DNA of 64,000 bases from Arachis hypogaea (lineage: Eukaryota; Streptophyta; Magnoliopsida; Fabales; Fabaceae), in the NCBI RefSeq assembly GCF_003086295.3, contig NC_092052.1, positions 74,207,559 through 74,271,558 on the forward strand. Reading direction: 5' to 3'. This document shows, piece after piece, positions 10,364-22,223 of this stretch (positions are counted from its first letter, which is position 1; the number at the start of each line of letters is the position of its first letter). A program made the position numbers and the translations under genes. The notes under the pieces were generated by a model. It was not told where the DNA came from. It did not search any database and saw only the letters and a program-made list of their open reading frames with translations.

Positions 10364-13300
10364 TTAGCTTGATTGTCTCTTGTAGAAAGGTTTCTGGCAG
10401 ATCAGCAATCTTTGATCACTGTCACTTTCGGTTTCAATCACCCTTGCATCCCACTTCAGCTGAGTCGTTAGAGCTCTTGCTGATTCTACTAAAGGAACTG
10501 TATCTCGAATGATAACCCAACCCTGCAAACATAATTAAATAACCAATATCAGCAGCTTCACAATCATATTATATTACATAATAATATGCAGTGATCATGA
10601 GAACCGTTTTAACTCTTTGAACTATCATAGATACTCTCAACAATAATGAAAGCAACAAAAAGGAGGGAAATTCCCATGGACAAGTAAAATCCGAATATTT
10701 AGTTGACATACCTCTGGGCGAAGCAATCTGTCAATTTCAATGAACAGATCAAGCATAGTGCATCTGCGGGGCTTGGCGAATTCAAGGGATAAAAGTCCTG
10801 CTGCATGCACCAAGTCATAGGTTCTAGGGTATGATGGAAATGCCTCACACCTACAAACCACCGAAAAATCATGTTTGTACAGAAACTACAATTTGCTGAA
10901 AACTATTCTTCATAAGAACTCATCAAAATCCTGAGCAGTGCTGGTAATTGGAAAAAAAAATTTCAAAAGAATAATGCACCATGTAAGAATTGATTTGTCT
11001 GTTATAATGAAGTCTCACTAAGGAAGAATTCAGCAGTGCATCTAAACCAGATGCAGCCAACAAAAAGGGATTGATGGAAGAGAATCACGATATTCACATT
11101 TAGAAATGAGAAATGTTAGGGGCAAACACTTTTTAACAATATTAGCCAATACTTTGAGCTAACACTTTATTTTTATACTATTAGGATTTAGGATTAAAGG
11201 TTTAAAATTTAGTATAAAAATACCTTTGTAGGCCAAGTGTTGGTCAAAGATAATAAATTTTTTTAGTCATGTAGTATTGCTCTTCAAGAATAGTTGAATA
11301 AGAAGAAAGGTAAGAGAGATTAAAATACCAATCATGCAGAATGCCAACGAAACCTCTGTCCTGGATCAAAGGAAGATGGTTTGGCCCACTCATTGAAACC
11401 ACATTCATGACCCAGACAGACTTTTTAGCTTGCAACAATGCCAAATTGAAACCACCAAACTCGGCATTCATGTCGAGCACATTCCTGAACATGTTGTAAG
11501 GAGGTGATGGGTCCTCTTCGCCCGGCCTCTTCGGATGATCAGAAAATATTAAAGGCGACAGGAGCGACCAATAATTGTTGACTGCTGTTTTCCAGCTATC
11601 AGTGTCCTCGGCAAGTTCATCAGACTGCAACCCTGACATATTTAAACATGGACAGTGTAAGTCCAACATAACTATTCGATTCAGCAAGGTAGTACAATGA
11701 AATCACTTTCCCTAAGAGCTCAATAGATAAGAGTTTGAAGACAGTAACAATTACCATGGACTGCAAGCTCGTTCTTGTTCAAGTTAGCTCGAGAAGGCCA
11801 CGTTTCTCTTTTTTCAATTGGAATCCAACGGCTATTCTGTGTTCCTCCTATGCAATTTTGCAGTACTCGATAATATGGAGTCTCTATATCACGACTTTTA
11901 CCACACAAAGAAGGACCAGAACCAGGCTTTCTGGTTGTAAAAATAGGCAATGCTAAGAATCAGGACCATGTTGAAATGGTAAGCAAATGTATACACATGG
12001 CATAAAATCTATTTACCAGAAACCGCTTCTAAGGATATGGAAATCGTAAATGCATGTACTGTATTGTTACCTTGAACTATAGCAACTCTTTTTACTAGTT
12101 TTCTTCCATACGGCAGTTTCATCTTGCTGGGACAACATTTCCCAGCAAATACTTTGTGCAAAATCCTGTACAGACTTCCACCTTTTCTGACTCTCTTTGT
12201 TTCGAGCATTTGTAAGTGGCGATGTCCAGACAAAGTATCCACCAGGTCTTAGAAGCCTATCAGCCTCAATCAAGAAAATGCCACCTATACCAAGAATTGT
12301 ATATCAATAACATTACAAAGTGCCAGGAAATGAACAAAATCCAACATAAAAGTCATGATCCGAAGCTGTAAAAAATCATCAGATTCCCAGTTCCAACGTC
12401 CAAAATGGATAGCCAGCCAAAAGCTTATTAATGAATCAAACAAAGGATTTCAATTCAAACGTGACTTTATTTTCTTCTTTGAATGACATTGAGTAATAAA
12501 TCATTTAGTTTTGAACCACATAAATATTCTAGAAATAAATGTTTCTGGAATAAACATAAAAGAAGCACTCATCAACAAAAAATAGCATGGGTTGAAAATA
12601 TGAAAGATACCTTTCTGGTCCCAATCAATGCCACATCTTGCACAGTGTAACATATCAAAGGACAGCGATGGATATGGCAACTGTGTTGAAGTGAAAGAAG
12701 CAACCATGGCTGGAAGACCCCTCTCAAGTGTAAGCTGAACTTGACTTCCTGAAGGCTCATAGTTTGCTACGCACATCGTCAAAAGTTGACTCTGAAAGAG
12801 GTGCGCACCAAAGCTACCATAGCCACAGCCAATATCCAGTATTGTTCGAACCTAAAAATTTTAGATATTTTAGGATGCTAATATCTCAATAAAATAACAT
12901 TTCCGGCGCATAATAGTGCACACTATGAACTCGGTTCAAACTCAATGCCATCGTAAACTATCAGAAAAATCTAGCAGAAATCCTATCAAGATCAATATAA
13001 GGTTATCATTTCAACATTCATTGATTATTAAGTGAAGATAACAATGAGATCCTTAATATATAAATAATTTTAATACTATTATTGTTAGAATCAGCTTAAA
13101 GTCATCAGAACACTGTCTTACTCAGCACACTTAAGTAGCAAATTAGAGGCAATTAAGTATGCTGAATTCTATTTAAGCATGTGTCAAACTCATGAAATAC
13201 AAATACGATGGATTAAAGTACCAAAAAGTTCAGGCAACAAACACTGAATCTATCCATTTCAACAGATAGGACAAATGAATTTACCCCGGCTTGTAGGAAG

Positions 13301-14207
13301 CTAGACTCATTTCTAAGTCCAACCATTTCCGCAATTTGATGCGAGTAGTCTTCGACGCCATCAAACATGAGAGAAGCCGAGCGAAAGGAAATTTGCTCTT
13401 CATCAAGCATCATCATCCTGCATCCACAAATGAAAATTTCAGTACCTCAAAGATAGCATCATTACCATAGTGATTAGAAAAGATTCACATCAATCACCTC
13501 TTTGTCAAGCTCCCAGAAGAAAGAACCTCCTGTGCAGTGATTTTCACATTAGCTACCCATATAACATCTCTTCCAGTAGGCCACCTAAGCGGAATCTTAT
13601 AATTCACCGGCGTAAGCACCAAACAATTTTGCCTGAGCTCGCGGCCACATTGCCGATCAAGCTCATTGCCATCAGAATTTCCCAAAGCCAAGTTCTCAGA
13701 AACATTAAAGCAAGGAACATAGTTCTCAAACTCCTGAGAACAAAATTCCAATTCCTTTAACTTAGCAGGACCGCGAGTAAACTCACCAATATCCAACAAA
13801 TCCGAAACAAGCCTCTCTTGGAGCCTCCTGTAACCATGGTAAACATGACCCCTCGACGAGGAAGAAATCGACAATGTCCACCAAAAGGATCCAGTAAGTG
13901 CAAGAACAACTATGAGCAGCAAACTGAACTTCAAGAAATGCAACAAGTTAAGCCGACTTCTTGGGGACCCAACAATGAATGGATCAGAAGCAAAACCATT
14001 GTCTGTGATGTTGCCATATTTTGAAGGTGAATTGTTACTATTATTATTATCTGCAAAGAGCAGCCTCAAAGGGAATCTAAGCGATAAAGAAGAAGGGCTT
14101 TGATCTGAGGGAGCCTTTTTATCCAAATCTTCTTTTTCTGTTTTCTCTTTGGATTGGGAATCAGGGATCTGAATCCCAGAAACACCTCTCTGAAGAGGTC
14201 TTGACAT
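10364..14207 (-). CDS. QUA2: QUASIMODO2-like putative pectin methyltransferase (QUA2/TSD2/OSU1 type), 8 exons
   Basis: Intact spliced gene. Coding exons on the minus strand: 14207-13498, 13417-13285, 12851-12611, 12284-12071, 11930-11755, 11632-11329, 10850-10712 and 10522-10364. All introns are GT-AG, phases agree throughout, and the sum is 2,076 nt or 691 residues plus stop. The ATG at 14207 is the first in frame after an upstream TGA. The N-terminus MSRPLQRGVSG, length and exon joins match Arabidopsis QUA2 (about 684 residues) better than the shorter QUL1/QUL2. A basic cytosolic tail is followed by one membrane segment (about 87-110), giving a type II Golgi topology. The SAM-binding motif ILDIGCGYG lies at about 285-293 and FDMLHCARC at 346-354; the second half has NVLDMNAEFGGF and DLVHAAGLLSLE. 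The family (Methyltransf_29) is implicated in homogalacturonan methylation and cell adhesion in the Golgi. Enzyme activity is inferred from the family. Confidence 0.92.
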
Positions 14208-15590
14208 TGATTCAATGACCAAACCCAAAAACAGTTGCAAAAAGAAGCCTCAACTACTTAAATAAATGCTATATGGTTAGAACAATATATGGATGGATAC
14301 ACCAAGAAACCAATGGAAGTGTGTTATTTCAGCACCATTCACCACTGCCACTAGCGCAAACGCAAACCTGAAACTAAAATTAATTAATTAATAAATAAAT
14401 TAGAGAAACCGTGTGAATCTTGAAGTTGTTCAATCAGAACAGAGTAAGAGTACTTTCAAAGCAAATTCAGAATATTTTGAAATAAATAATTGTTTTATAC
14501 AATTATTATTTTTTTAGTTTCACGTAAGAGAATTAAAAACAAGGGAGTGAGGACAAGGAAGAGCATTAATTAAATCACCGCACTAGATCCCATCACGGAC
14601 CACCAGTGCTGAAATGGATATGTACCAACAATCATAAAAACCAACCCGTAAAAAACGTTGAAAATTAAATAAAAATAATAATAATAATAATAACTTGACT
14701 ACTTGAGTTGTAATCAAAAGGTAAAGTTTTGGTACTATGAGTTGGTAGATATTAACAGAACAATGATAGAAAATACTTTTGCAGTTGAAGCTAGCAAAGG
14801 TAGTTCAACTTCAAAAGTAGTAACTGAATTTCAAACTCCTTTCATTTGACAAAAGAAGAGCGAATTCAGCTTCAGTACGATCTAACAGAAAGAGAAAAAC
14901 GCAAAACCAATTTGGTGTGAGATCAGATCAAATGAGAAACAGAAGAAATGAAAGGAGAAGTGAGTGAGCACAACCACTACCTCGTTGAGAGAAAGAGAAT
15001 GAGGATGCGTGTGAATTTTGTGGTGCTTGTTGTTGGGTTGCTTGTGGTACAAATTTACAAAAACGAAGACACACAGCTCATGATGTTCCCTGCTCTCTCC
15101 TCTGGCTCGGTGTCTATTATGGCTTTGGGTTTTGGGTTCACTCTGTAGGATCAGTGATTGGTATTTCTTACTTTCCTCTCTGTGTTTTTACTGTGTGTCT
15201 CTACGCACACGCTTTAATATGTGGAGTGATTACGGTGCTTAGGAAATTAAAGGGAGAGTAAAGGGAAAACTGACAGATACTGAGACAGTGTGTCAATGAG
15301 CATGAATCAGATTTTGTACTGATTCGATCGGCCACCCTGACAGAGGCTGCTTTTTCGGCTTAATATATTGTAGGAACAAGGAAGGGCTTCTTTCTTATTT
15401 AAATAATTTTTTTTATTTTTTATTTTTGTGGAGATTTTTTTATTTAAATTAATAAAATATAACATTTATGGAAACAATTAATCTCAAAATCTAATTCATT
15501 TAACCTATCAAATCCAACCAAGTAGTTTTAACTTAATTAACCTCCACGCGTTATTATTTCAAAGGTGACAAGGAATAAATCTAGTTGTGC
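14208..15590 (-). promoter_or_regulatory. Presumed 5' UTR and promoter region of the QUA2-like gene
   Basis: Region upstream of the start codon. AAAGAAGCC and purine-rich segments suggest 5' UTR. A possible 5' UTR intron donor lies on the minus strand near 14980 (CAACGAG/GTAGTGG), with pyrimidine-rich sequence downstream, but I cannot prove it. An AAT microsatellite lies at about 14667-14692 and AT-rich stretches at 15400-15480. No TATA box is assigned. Confidence 0.4.
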
Positions 15591-15685
15591 CCTCTAAGCA
15601 CTACGAAACCATGACCTTCGATGAGGTCTCTACCATAGCCCACCAAATCGAGGCCTCCACTAAAGCTTACTACAAAACTATGGTT

Positions 15686-15711
15686 GCTCTCTCTCTCTCT
15701 CTCTCTCTCTT
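15686..15711. repeat. CT dinucleotide microsatellite
   Basis: Uninterrupted run of about 13 CT units, read as Arg-Glu repeats on the minus strand at the end of the LEA-2-like fragment. Confidence 0.9.
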
Positions 15712-15719
15712 AATTTTAT

Positions 15720-15990
15720 TAAGCTCAAAATCATTGTCTTTAGCACCATCGTATTCTTCTTTCCAAGGTCAAAGACGGGGATAATGTCGTTGCTGATGTC
15801 AATGTCATCGAAGAGGATCGAGATGGAGGTAGGATCATAGGAGAATGAGATGTGTTCGTTAGGATTTGTGGCGGTTATGCTAATCGCAAATGTTGAGCTG
15901 AGTGTGGAAGAAGCAGTAAGGTTGAGGTACGAGAGTGTGAGGGACGTGACAGTGAAGTTAGGGCAATGGGTTGGTTCCTGAAGCTTCAAT
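15720..15990 (-). pseudogene. LEA-2 / NDR1-HIN1-like (NHL) protein fragment
   Basis: The minus-strand frame contains PNFTVTSLTLSYLNLT, then FAISITATNPNEHISFSYD and then ISILFDDIDISNDIIPVF. These follow the pattern of the LEA-2 domain of NHL/YLS9-type plant proteins: a beta strand 'F.V.S', a central 'TNPN..I.F.YD' and a following 'G..IP.F'. The membrane anchor upstream is interrupted by a stop (about 16018), with hydrophobic residues in a neighbouring frame. The C-terminal half of the domain is lost and the frame runs into the CT microsatellite. It has no in-frame ATG. It looks like a broken host gene fragment; the family call rests on pattern recognition only. Confidence 0.5.
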
Positions 15991-16895
15991 TGTAGACCTA
16001 GAATTGTTATTGTAATTTAAATTGTGGTGATTGTGGCAAAATACAGTTATATGGGAGAGGTGAGAGTAAAGGAGTAGATCTGGTGGGATAATAAATTTTG
16101 CATTGGAGGTGGTGGTGGTTGTGGAATAAGTTACGACCTCAATAAAGGAATTCAACAATGAATAATTTCAGCAACAAGAAATAGATCAAATTAATAATCC
16201 AACACTTAGCACCAAAAGAGAAAATTAAACTAACTAATTAACTACTAACAAACTCACAACTAACTAAAGAAGATTACGGTGAATGGTGGTGGTGGATGAT
16301 GATTGAATGAGGGAAGAAGAGAGAAGAAGAGAAAAGAAGAAAAGAAATGGAGAGAAGAGAAGAAAAGAAGTGTGTGAAATAGGGGTGCCCACGCATATGC
16401 GTGGGATGGAAGAATGGAATGCAACGCGTGTGTGTCTGGCACGTGTAGGCATGAGAAGAGAAAATAGGGTGCGACGTGTACGCGTGGGAAGAAATTGTGC
16501 TAGACGCACGGTTCCCGCGCACTACGTCCATGACTCACTGCCTGGACCGCACGATGGCACAGTGCTCACACGATCCTAGCGCGCTCAAAATATAGGGTCA
16601 CGCGTACACGTGGGTCACGCGCACGCATGACAAGGTTCTCTGTTTTTCAAAATTTTTCAAGTTCTAGCACCAAACCAAGTATTCCAAACACCCAAACAGC
16701 CATCTAAACACCACCAGACCTTATTCAAGATACTAGACTGTCAAATAAACTCAACCAATCAAACTAAACATGAAATTAAACTTATTTACCAATATATACA
16801 ACAGAGAAAAGTGAAAAGATGTTACCATGGTGGGGTGTCTCTCACCTAGCACTTTTATTTTAAGTCCTTAAGTTGGACCATTGATGGGGTGTTTG
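15991..16895 (-). mobile_element. 3' internal region of non-autonomous element F, truncated
   Basis: The part next to the ORF (16640-16895) matches element C after its ORF (61560-61860), including GACACCCCACCATGGTAA in sense orientation. It continues into a CG-rich array of CACGCGTACACGTG-type palindromes (16380-16640) as in C (61840-62240), then pyrimidine-rich sequence. No 3' LTR or polypurine tract is seen, so F is truncated here. The exact break in 15990-16260 is uncertain. Confidence 0.6.
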
Positions 16896-18544
16896 TCAAG
16901 GTGGCTTGTGCTTGTATTCATCCTTGAATCTCCACCAATGCTTGCATATCCATTGTCCTCCGGGATCCCAAACTAGGCGCATAAAGTCTTCAAGCGAATT
17001 GAAATAAGTGACAAGGCCCCAAAGTTGATGGTGGTAGATGTGTATCCCAGGGTCCCAAACCTTGTTTGTTAACACCTTTTCTTCTTGATCTTCATGCTTC
17101 CATTCGGGTGACAAGGTTTGTGAATTCTCATTTATGTACCCAAACCTCTTCCTAGATCCATTCAATTGAGAACTATATCAACCCTTGCACTTAGACCTTA
17201 AACTTCCAACCATAATGAACCTTGATTTACAATCCCAACCACTAATCATCTCTCTTCTACTCTTCAATCCACAAATATTTCTAAGTTGACCATCCGTCTC
17301 AAGAAATTATATTCAGGTGGGACAATGAAGCTTAGGGATATGAAATTTATCCACTTGAATGATGTAATAAATGGTGATGGCTTAGGGGCAGATGCCTCCA
17401 ATGGTCTTGCAAGTTCCACTCCCTTTGACTCTTCCTTGGTAACTTTCACCTCTTGATAAGTCCTTCTACTTTCCTCCTCTTGCTTGAATACTTCTTCCAC
17501 TCCTTCCTCATTGCTTGCCAAGGAACTTGGAGGTTGTTCACATTCTTCTTTGACTTCTATCTCATGTCCAATGGGAGAGGATTCAATTATAGATAAAAAT
17601 TCATTAATGATTGAATCCATTTCTTGATCAACCTCTCTAAATTATTCAACCATGATATGCTTTGGAGGTTGTACACTAGCCTCCTCAACATCAATATCAA
17701 GCTTCTTAGAGGGAGGCTCTATGACTTGAGATTCCCATGAACTTTCAACATCTCCTAAGTCTTCAACCACTTCTTCCTCTTCAACAATTATGGCTTCCTC
17801 CAATTGTTCCAATACAAAATTCCACTCCTTATTCTCCACCGAAGTTTCTAATCCCTCCATCATGCTACGTTCTTCATTCAATTCTCCACATGTGACCATG
17901 GGAGTGCCTTGAGTATCCAAGCGTTGGGAGGCTAAATTATTTGCTATGTCGGTCAAGGTAGCCATGAGTTCTAGTGTCTTCCTTTGAGCTTCACATTGCT
18001 CTTGAAGTAATGAAGTGAGAGAATCGTCCATTAGGACTTGGAGTGGATAGGAGGATTCATTATTTAGGAGAAAGGGTTCATAATAGGAAGGTGGTTCATC
18101 TTGGTAAGGACATGGAGATGGTGTATATTGAGGTGGTTCTTGGGAGTAATTGGGTTGGAATTATTGTAGTTCTATGTATGGTTCATAAGACTCATAAGGT
18201 GGTTGGTATGGTAGATATGGGTTAGGATTATATGGAGGTGTTTGTTGATATGGGGCTTGTGAGTATGGTGGTTGAAGGCTATATTGAGGAGGGGGTTCAT
18301 AGGCATATGGTGGTGGTTGTTGATAATCATAAGGAGGTCCACCATAACCATTGGATTGGTGTACATCATGGAATGTCTCTTGCTCATAATACATTGGAGG
18401 GGGTTGTTGCCAAGAGGGTTGATCATAAGCTTGAGGCTCCTCCCACCTTTGATTGTTCCATGCTTGATTCAAGCCTTCATTGTAGTTCTCATCTCCTACA
18501 ATATAGTTGTAACCACACTCATAGCCAAAAGGGTGAGAATTCAT
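16896..18544 (-). pseudogene. Pro/Tyr-rich ORF of non-autonomous element F, broken
   Basis: Begins with ATG at 18544 (MNSHPFGYECGYNYIVGDEN). Domains in order: an Asn/Trp segment (AWNNQRWEEPQ), a Pro/Tyr low-complexity repeat (PPPYAYEPPPQYS), a helical segment (LLQEQCEAQRKTLELMATL), a long acidic region, and a C-terminal segment with SFKWINFISLSF and WDPGIHIYHHQ and a final WWRFKDEYKHKPP. Stops at 18161 and 17642 (both TAA) interrupt an otherwise continuous frame to 17264; a frameshift then precedes the last segment. The same ORF is in C and, partly, in H. It sits where gag normally is, but I see no gag, protease or pol motif. Function unknown. Confidence 0.65.
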
Positions 18545-18692
18545 AGTAGCAATAAAAAATAAAAACAAATGCTAATAAGAAATAATGAAAAGCAAAGTCC
18601 TACAACTAGCAAAACTAGCAAACAAACCAAAAATCAAGCTATTCACAATATTCACATATGAACAATAACCAATAACAAGCACACATTACAAT

Positions 18693-18710
18693 TCTCCGGC
18701 TACGGCGCCA
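18693..18710 (-). other. Primer-binding site of element F
   Basis: The minus strand reads TGGCGCCGTAGCCGGAGA, two mismatches from the tRNA-Asp complement, 9 bases inside the LTR end. Confidence 0.8.
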
Positions 18711-18719
18711 AAAACTTGA

Positions 18720-20157
18720 TGTAGGATAAACGTCGGTCTAGAAATTTTCACAAAAATAATTTCGTCGAAGTATAGTTTCAAACCAACAAATAACCCTCAA
18801 TCAAAGCTTAATTTGTTTGTCACTTAAGTCAAACCCAATAAAAATCGAGAGTATTTAAATCACGGTCGTCTCTCAAGACATTGTAGGGAAGTGTGCATAT
18901 TATTAGTTATGGGAAAGTATTTTTGGGGTTTGGAATGATAGACAAGAAATGTAAATAATAAGAAAATAAAGCTAACAACTAAGAAAAGTCTTGGCAAGAG
19001 GTAAGAATTGGAATTCATATCCTCATTATCATCCTCAATTGTGATGGTAAATGTAAATTGCCTTCACTTAGTTAACCTCTAACAAATAAAGGAAAGTCAA
19101 GTGCATACAATCAACTTGAGTTCACAAGTCCTAGTCAACACATAGTGAAAGACTAGATTTAGTAAAGTTTAAGCTAACCGGCAATCTTCAATTACCAATC
19201 AACAAGAGATTTTGATAATTCAAGAGTCTCCAAATTACCAACCCAAACTAAGAGCACAAAAATCTACTCTAAAACACAACCAAGTATTTTATCAAACACT
19301 TGGTAGGCATAAAAGGAAAGCATAATAAAATTGCAATAATAATAAAATCCAAACTACTAATTGCAAGAAAACAATAATAACAACTCAAATAAACATCAAT
19401 AACATAAAAACATCAAAATTGTATTAAATGAAAATCAAAAGTAACAAGAGTGCATGAACATAAAGGAAACAAAATAAAGGAAACCACAAGTAAAACTAAA
19501 GGAACAAAGATGCAAGAACAATAAGTTACAAGGAAAAGTAAATGAAAACAAGAATTAAACCTAATCTAAGGGAAATATAACCTAATTCTACCCTAATTCT
19601 AGAGAGAAAAAAGAGCTTCTCTCTCTAGAATATAACCTAAAGCATATTACTAATCTACTCTAATTGCTCTCCCCTTGTTCCCTTTTGAATTCTGCATCAA
19701 ATAGCTCCAGAAATGAGTTGGATTGGGCTTCTGCAGCCCCAAAAATCGCCCCCAACATGTTTCATTAATGAGGTCACATGCTGCTTGTCACGCATACGCG
19801 TGGGTCATACGTACGCATCGCTTGACAAATTTTGGTCACGCATACGCCTCGCATGGCAGATTTTTAAATCCTCATTTCTTCATCAATTCTCCACTTTGCA
19901 TGCTTTTTTTTCTTCATTCCTTCAATCCAATCTTTGCCTTCTAAACCTGAAATCACTCAACAAACATATCAAGGCATCGAATGGAATTAAAGTGAATTAA
20001 ATTTAGCAAATTAAAGGCCTAAAAAGCATGCTTTCACTCTTAAGCATAAATTAGGGAGAATTTACAAAGCCATGCTATTTTATTGAATAAATGTAAGAAA
20101 AGTTGATAAAATCCACCAAATTCAATACAAGATAAACCATAAAATTATGGTTTATCA
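18720..20157 (-). repeat. 5' LTR of element F
   Basis: LTR on the minus strand beginning TGATAAACCATAATTTTATG at 20157, itself nearly palindromic, and ending ...GTTTATCCTACA at 18720. It shares its start and the CATTCGATGCCTTGATATG motif with LTR C. A CG-rich array (CACGCATACGCGTG type) lies at 19785-19860, about 300-370 bp from the LTR start. It is inserted in element G: the G gag frame stops at 20158. Confidence 0.8.
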
Positions 20158-20244
20158 TCCATATAGCGGGTTTCTTATCCAACACCTCAGCAAAAGAAAT
20201 ATTAACTTGTAACTTCTTGAGGACTGCCAAGAATTAAGTAATTT
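20158..20244 (-). pseudogene. gag-pol remnant of element G, 3' piece
   Basis: Short minus-strand stretch reading LKKLQVNISFAEVLDKKPA, typical of the region just upstream of the protease in Ty3/gypsy polyproteins. It is the continuation of the G gag after the CACTA insertion (20245-23734) and ends at LTR F. Confidence 0.6.
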
Positions 20245-21718
20245 CACTACTACATTTTAGACCTTTAGTAACATTTACTTCTTAACATTTGTTAAAATAT
20301 TAGTAATTCTCATCAAATTAAATTAGGTAATATTTAAACTCAAATGTTAGTAAATACGTCTAATTTTTTAAAAAACTTCAAAAAAATGTTACCTATTCTC
20401 AATGAGCTAACCACACGTGTTCTCACCCTCATTTTTACTGTTAGTGTCCTAAAATGGTGAAACCACCTTTCCATCCTCCTCAATTTCTTGATCTGCTCTC
20501 TTCAATCTGTCGCTCCCCTCATCGATCTCATGGTTCACAAATGAAAACCACAATCGCATGTTCTGCACTGAATCCACCTCTTAATCCTCTTCAATCTCTT
20601 GCTCCTCCTCTTCGATCTCTCCTTCATCACTGTCATCAAAGCCGCCGTCGCTGCCATCGTCACCATCAAGGTGAGATCTCTGCTCTAGGATCTGAATTGG
20701 AAACTCTCATGGTACGTAGAACTTAATCTATTATTTTATGTTTGTGTTCTTGTGTCTAAAGTTAATCTCATTGAATTAAATCTATATCTTTTGAAAATTG
20801 TTTTTGTTAATCTCATGATTCACTACGCATTTCAATCATTTTGAAAATAAAAAGGTTGATTTGATAGGTTTACAAGTCTTTCATGCTTGTTCTCTTACCT
20901 AATTTTACAGTAAGCTATTCATCAACATCATGCAATGAAGTGTCTTGTTGTAGATTGAAGAGAAACTTCAATTGCACAAGTAACTTCTCTTATCTTTCAC
21001 TGAATTTGTTTTTTCATTTGGCTTCTCAATTATAGTTAAAAATTATAGTCAATAGATTTTCATTGTTATATGAATGAATGCTATGTTGTGTTTGATGAAG
21101 AATTCAAATTTTTTTAGAATCAATTTTTTAGGAAAGTTCATTGTGCTTTTGGGAGTGCATTTAAAAATGAAATGCCTTAAAGAATTTTAGGAAAGTTCTT
21201 GCAACATTGAGGATCATGTCAAAACCAGTTAGGATGATCCCTGAGACTCTCTCTGTTCTTATCCAAGTTATGGTATCTTTCAATCGGCTCAATACCTTTT
21301 GCTTGCTGAAGAGTTAGGCAGTAACAAAATTGTAAGAATCTCCTCTTATCGACGTGTATTGTCACACTGCCATACAACTTTTTTTTTAATTTTTTCATGT
21401 GTATTATCTTTGGATTCTTCGGGTAAAATAAATTTTCTTACCCTCAGAAACCTTAATAACACGTGAAAATAATGTAAGTCCAATATAAGTATTTCATTGC
21501 CGACATTCAATTTTGCAGGAAGAGGTACAAGATGTTTGTTTATTTAAAGATCAGCTTGTTCATACTTTCTTTTAGTCGTGTTCACACAAATGATTCTATA
21601 AACATATTGTTTATTAGTTCATTAATACAAATTTTTCTTTTTTTTATTATATATTTTTAAGAGAGAAAATTTTGTTATTGCATTTTAAATAAAGTCAATA
21701 TATATAGATATACCTAAC

Positions 21719-22223
21719 AGCACTTCTGATTCTGAGGCTCTACCAGGAAGTGGTGGTTCTAATGCTAACAACCAATGGCATAGTTTCTTCAAACTTCTCA
21801 AAAAAGGCTCACAAATGCAATTTCAACCATTTCACCTTCTTAAAAATAATGTTTCTAAGTTAACTAGAAGGAAGAGTAAGAGAGTTAGATATGATCTCAT
21901 TCCTTCTTTTTTTGACTCTGAGTTTGCCAACTTCAAATCTTCATGGAAAAATTTCACTCTCTCTGAACTTCAGGCTGCAACTAATGACTTTAGCCATGGT
22001 ATGATTGTATTAGTTTATTATATTTTTATGGTCAGAAATGGTAGTTTACTCGTTAAATCGAAAATGATTGTTGTTATTGGTAGATAATATAATCGGAGAG
22101 GGATGGTATGCAGAGGTATACTTAGGAAAATTAGAAGATGGAACCTTTGTTGCCATAAAGAAGCTAACAAGAGGGAACCAAGAAGAAATGGCTGCAGATT
22201 TTTTGTCTGAGCTTGGAATCATG
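21719..22223 (+). pseudogene. Captured receptor-like cytoplasmic kinase (RBK1/RBK2-like) fragment
   Basis: Two exons separated by a retained intron. Exon 1 is 21719-21998, with SFFKLLKKGSQ, LTRRKSKRVR, then FKSSWKNFTLSELQAATNDF. The donor is GTATGA at 21999. Exon 2 is 22084-22223 after TTGGTAG, giving NIIGEGWYAEVYLG, VAIKKLTRGNQEE and FLSELGIM. The Lys of VAIKK is present, and the Gly-rich loop has Trp where the third Gly is usual. The order matches plant RBK-type receptor-like cytoplasmic kinases (Rop-binding). The fragment stops before the HRD and DFG motifs, so it cannot be an active kinase. Because it lies inside a CACTA element it is best read as transduplicated host sequence. Confidence 0.8.

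Noticed and set aside
14948..15148. 66-residue plus-strand ORF upstream of the QUA2-like gene
   Set aside because: No recognisable domain, lies over the presumed antisense 5' UTR/promoter, and has no supporting splice or homology signal.
20454..20726. Plus-strand ORF at the left of the CACTA interior as a gene
   Set aside because: Pro/His/Ser-rich low complexity without domain signals; it may be captured UTR sequence, but I cannot support a gene.
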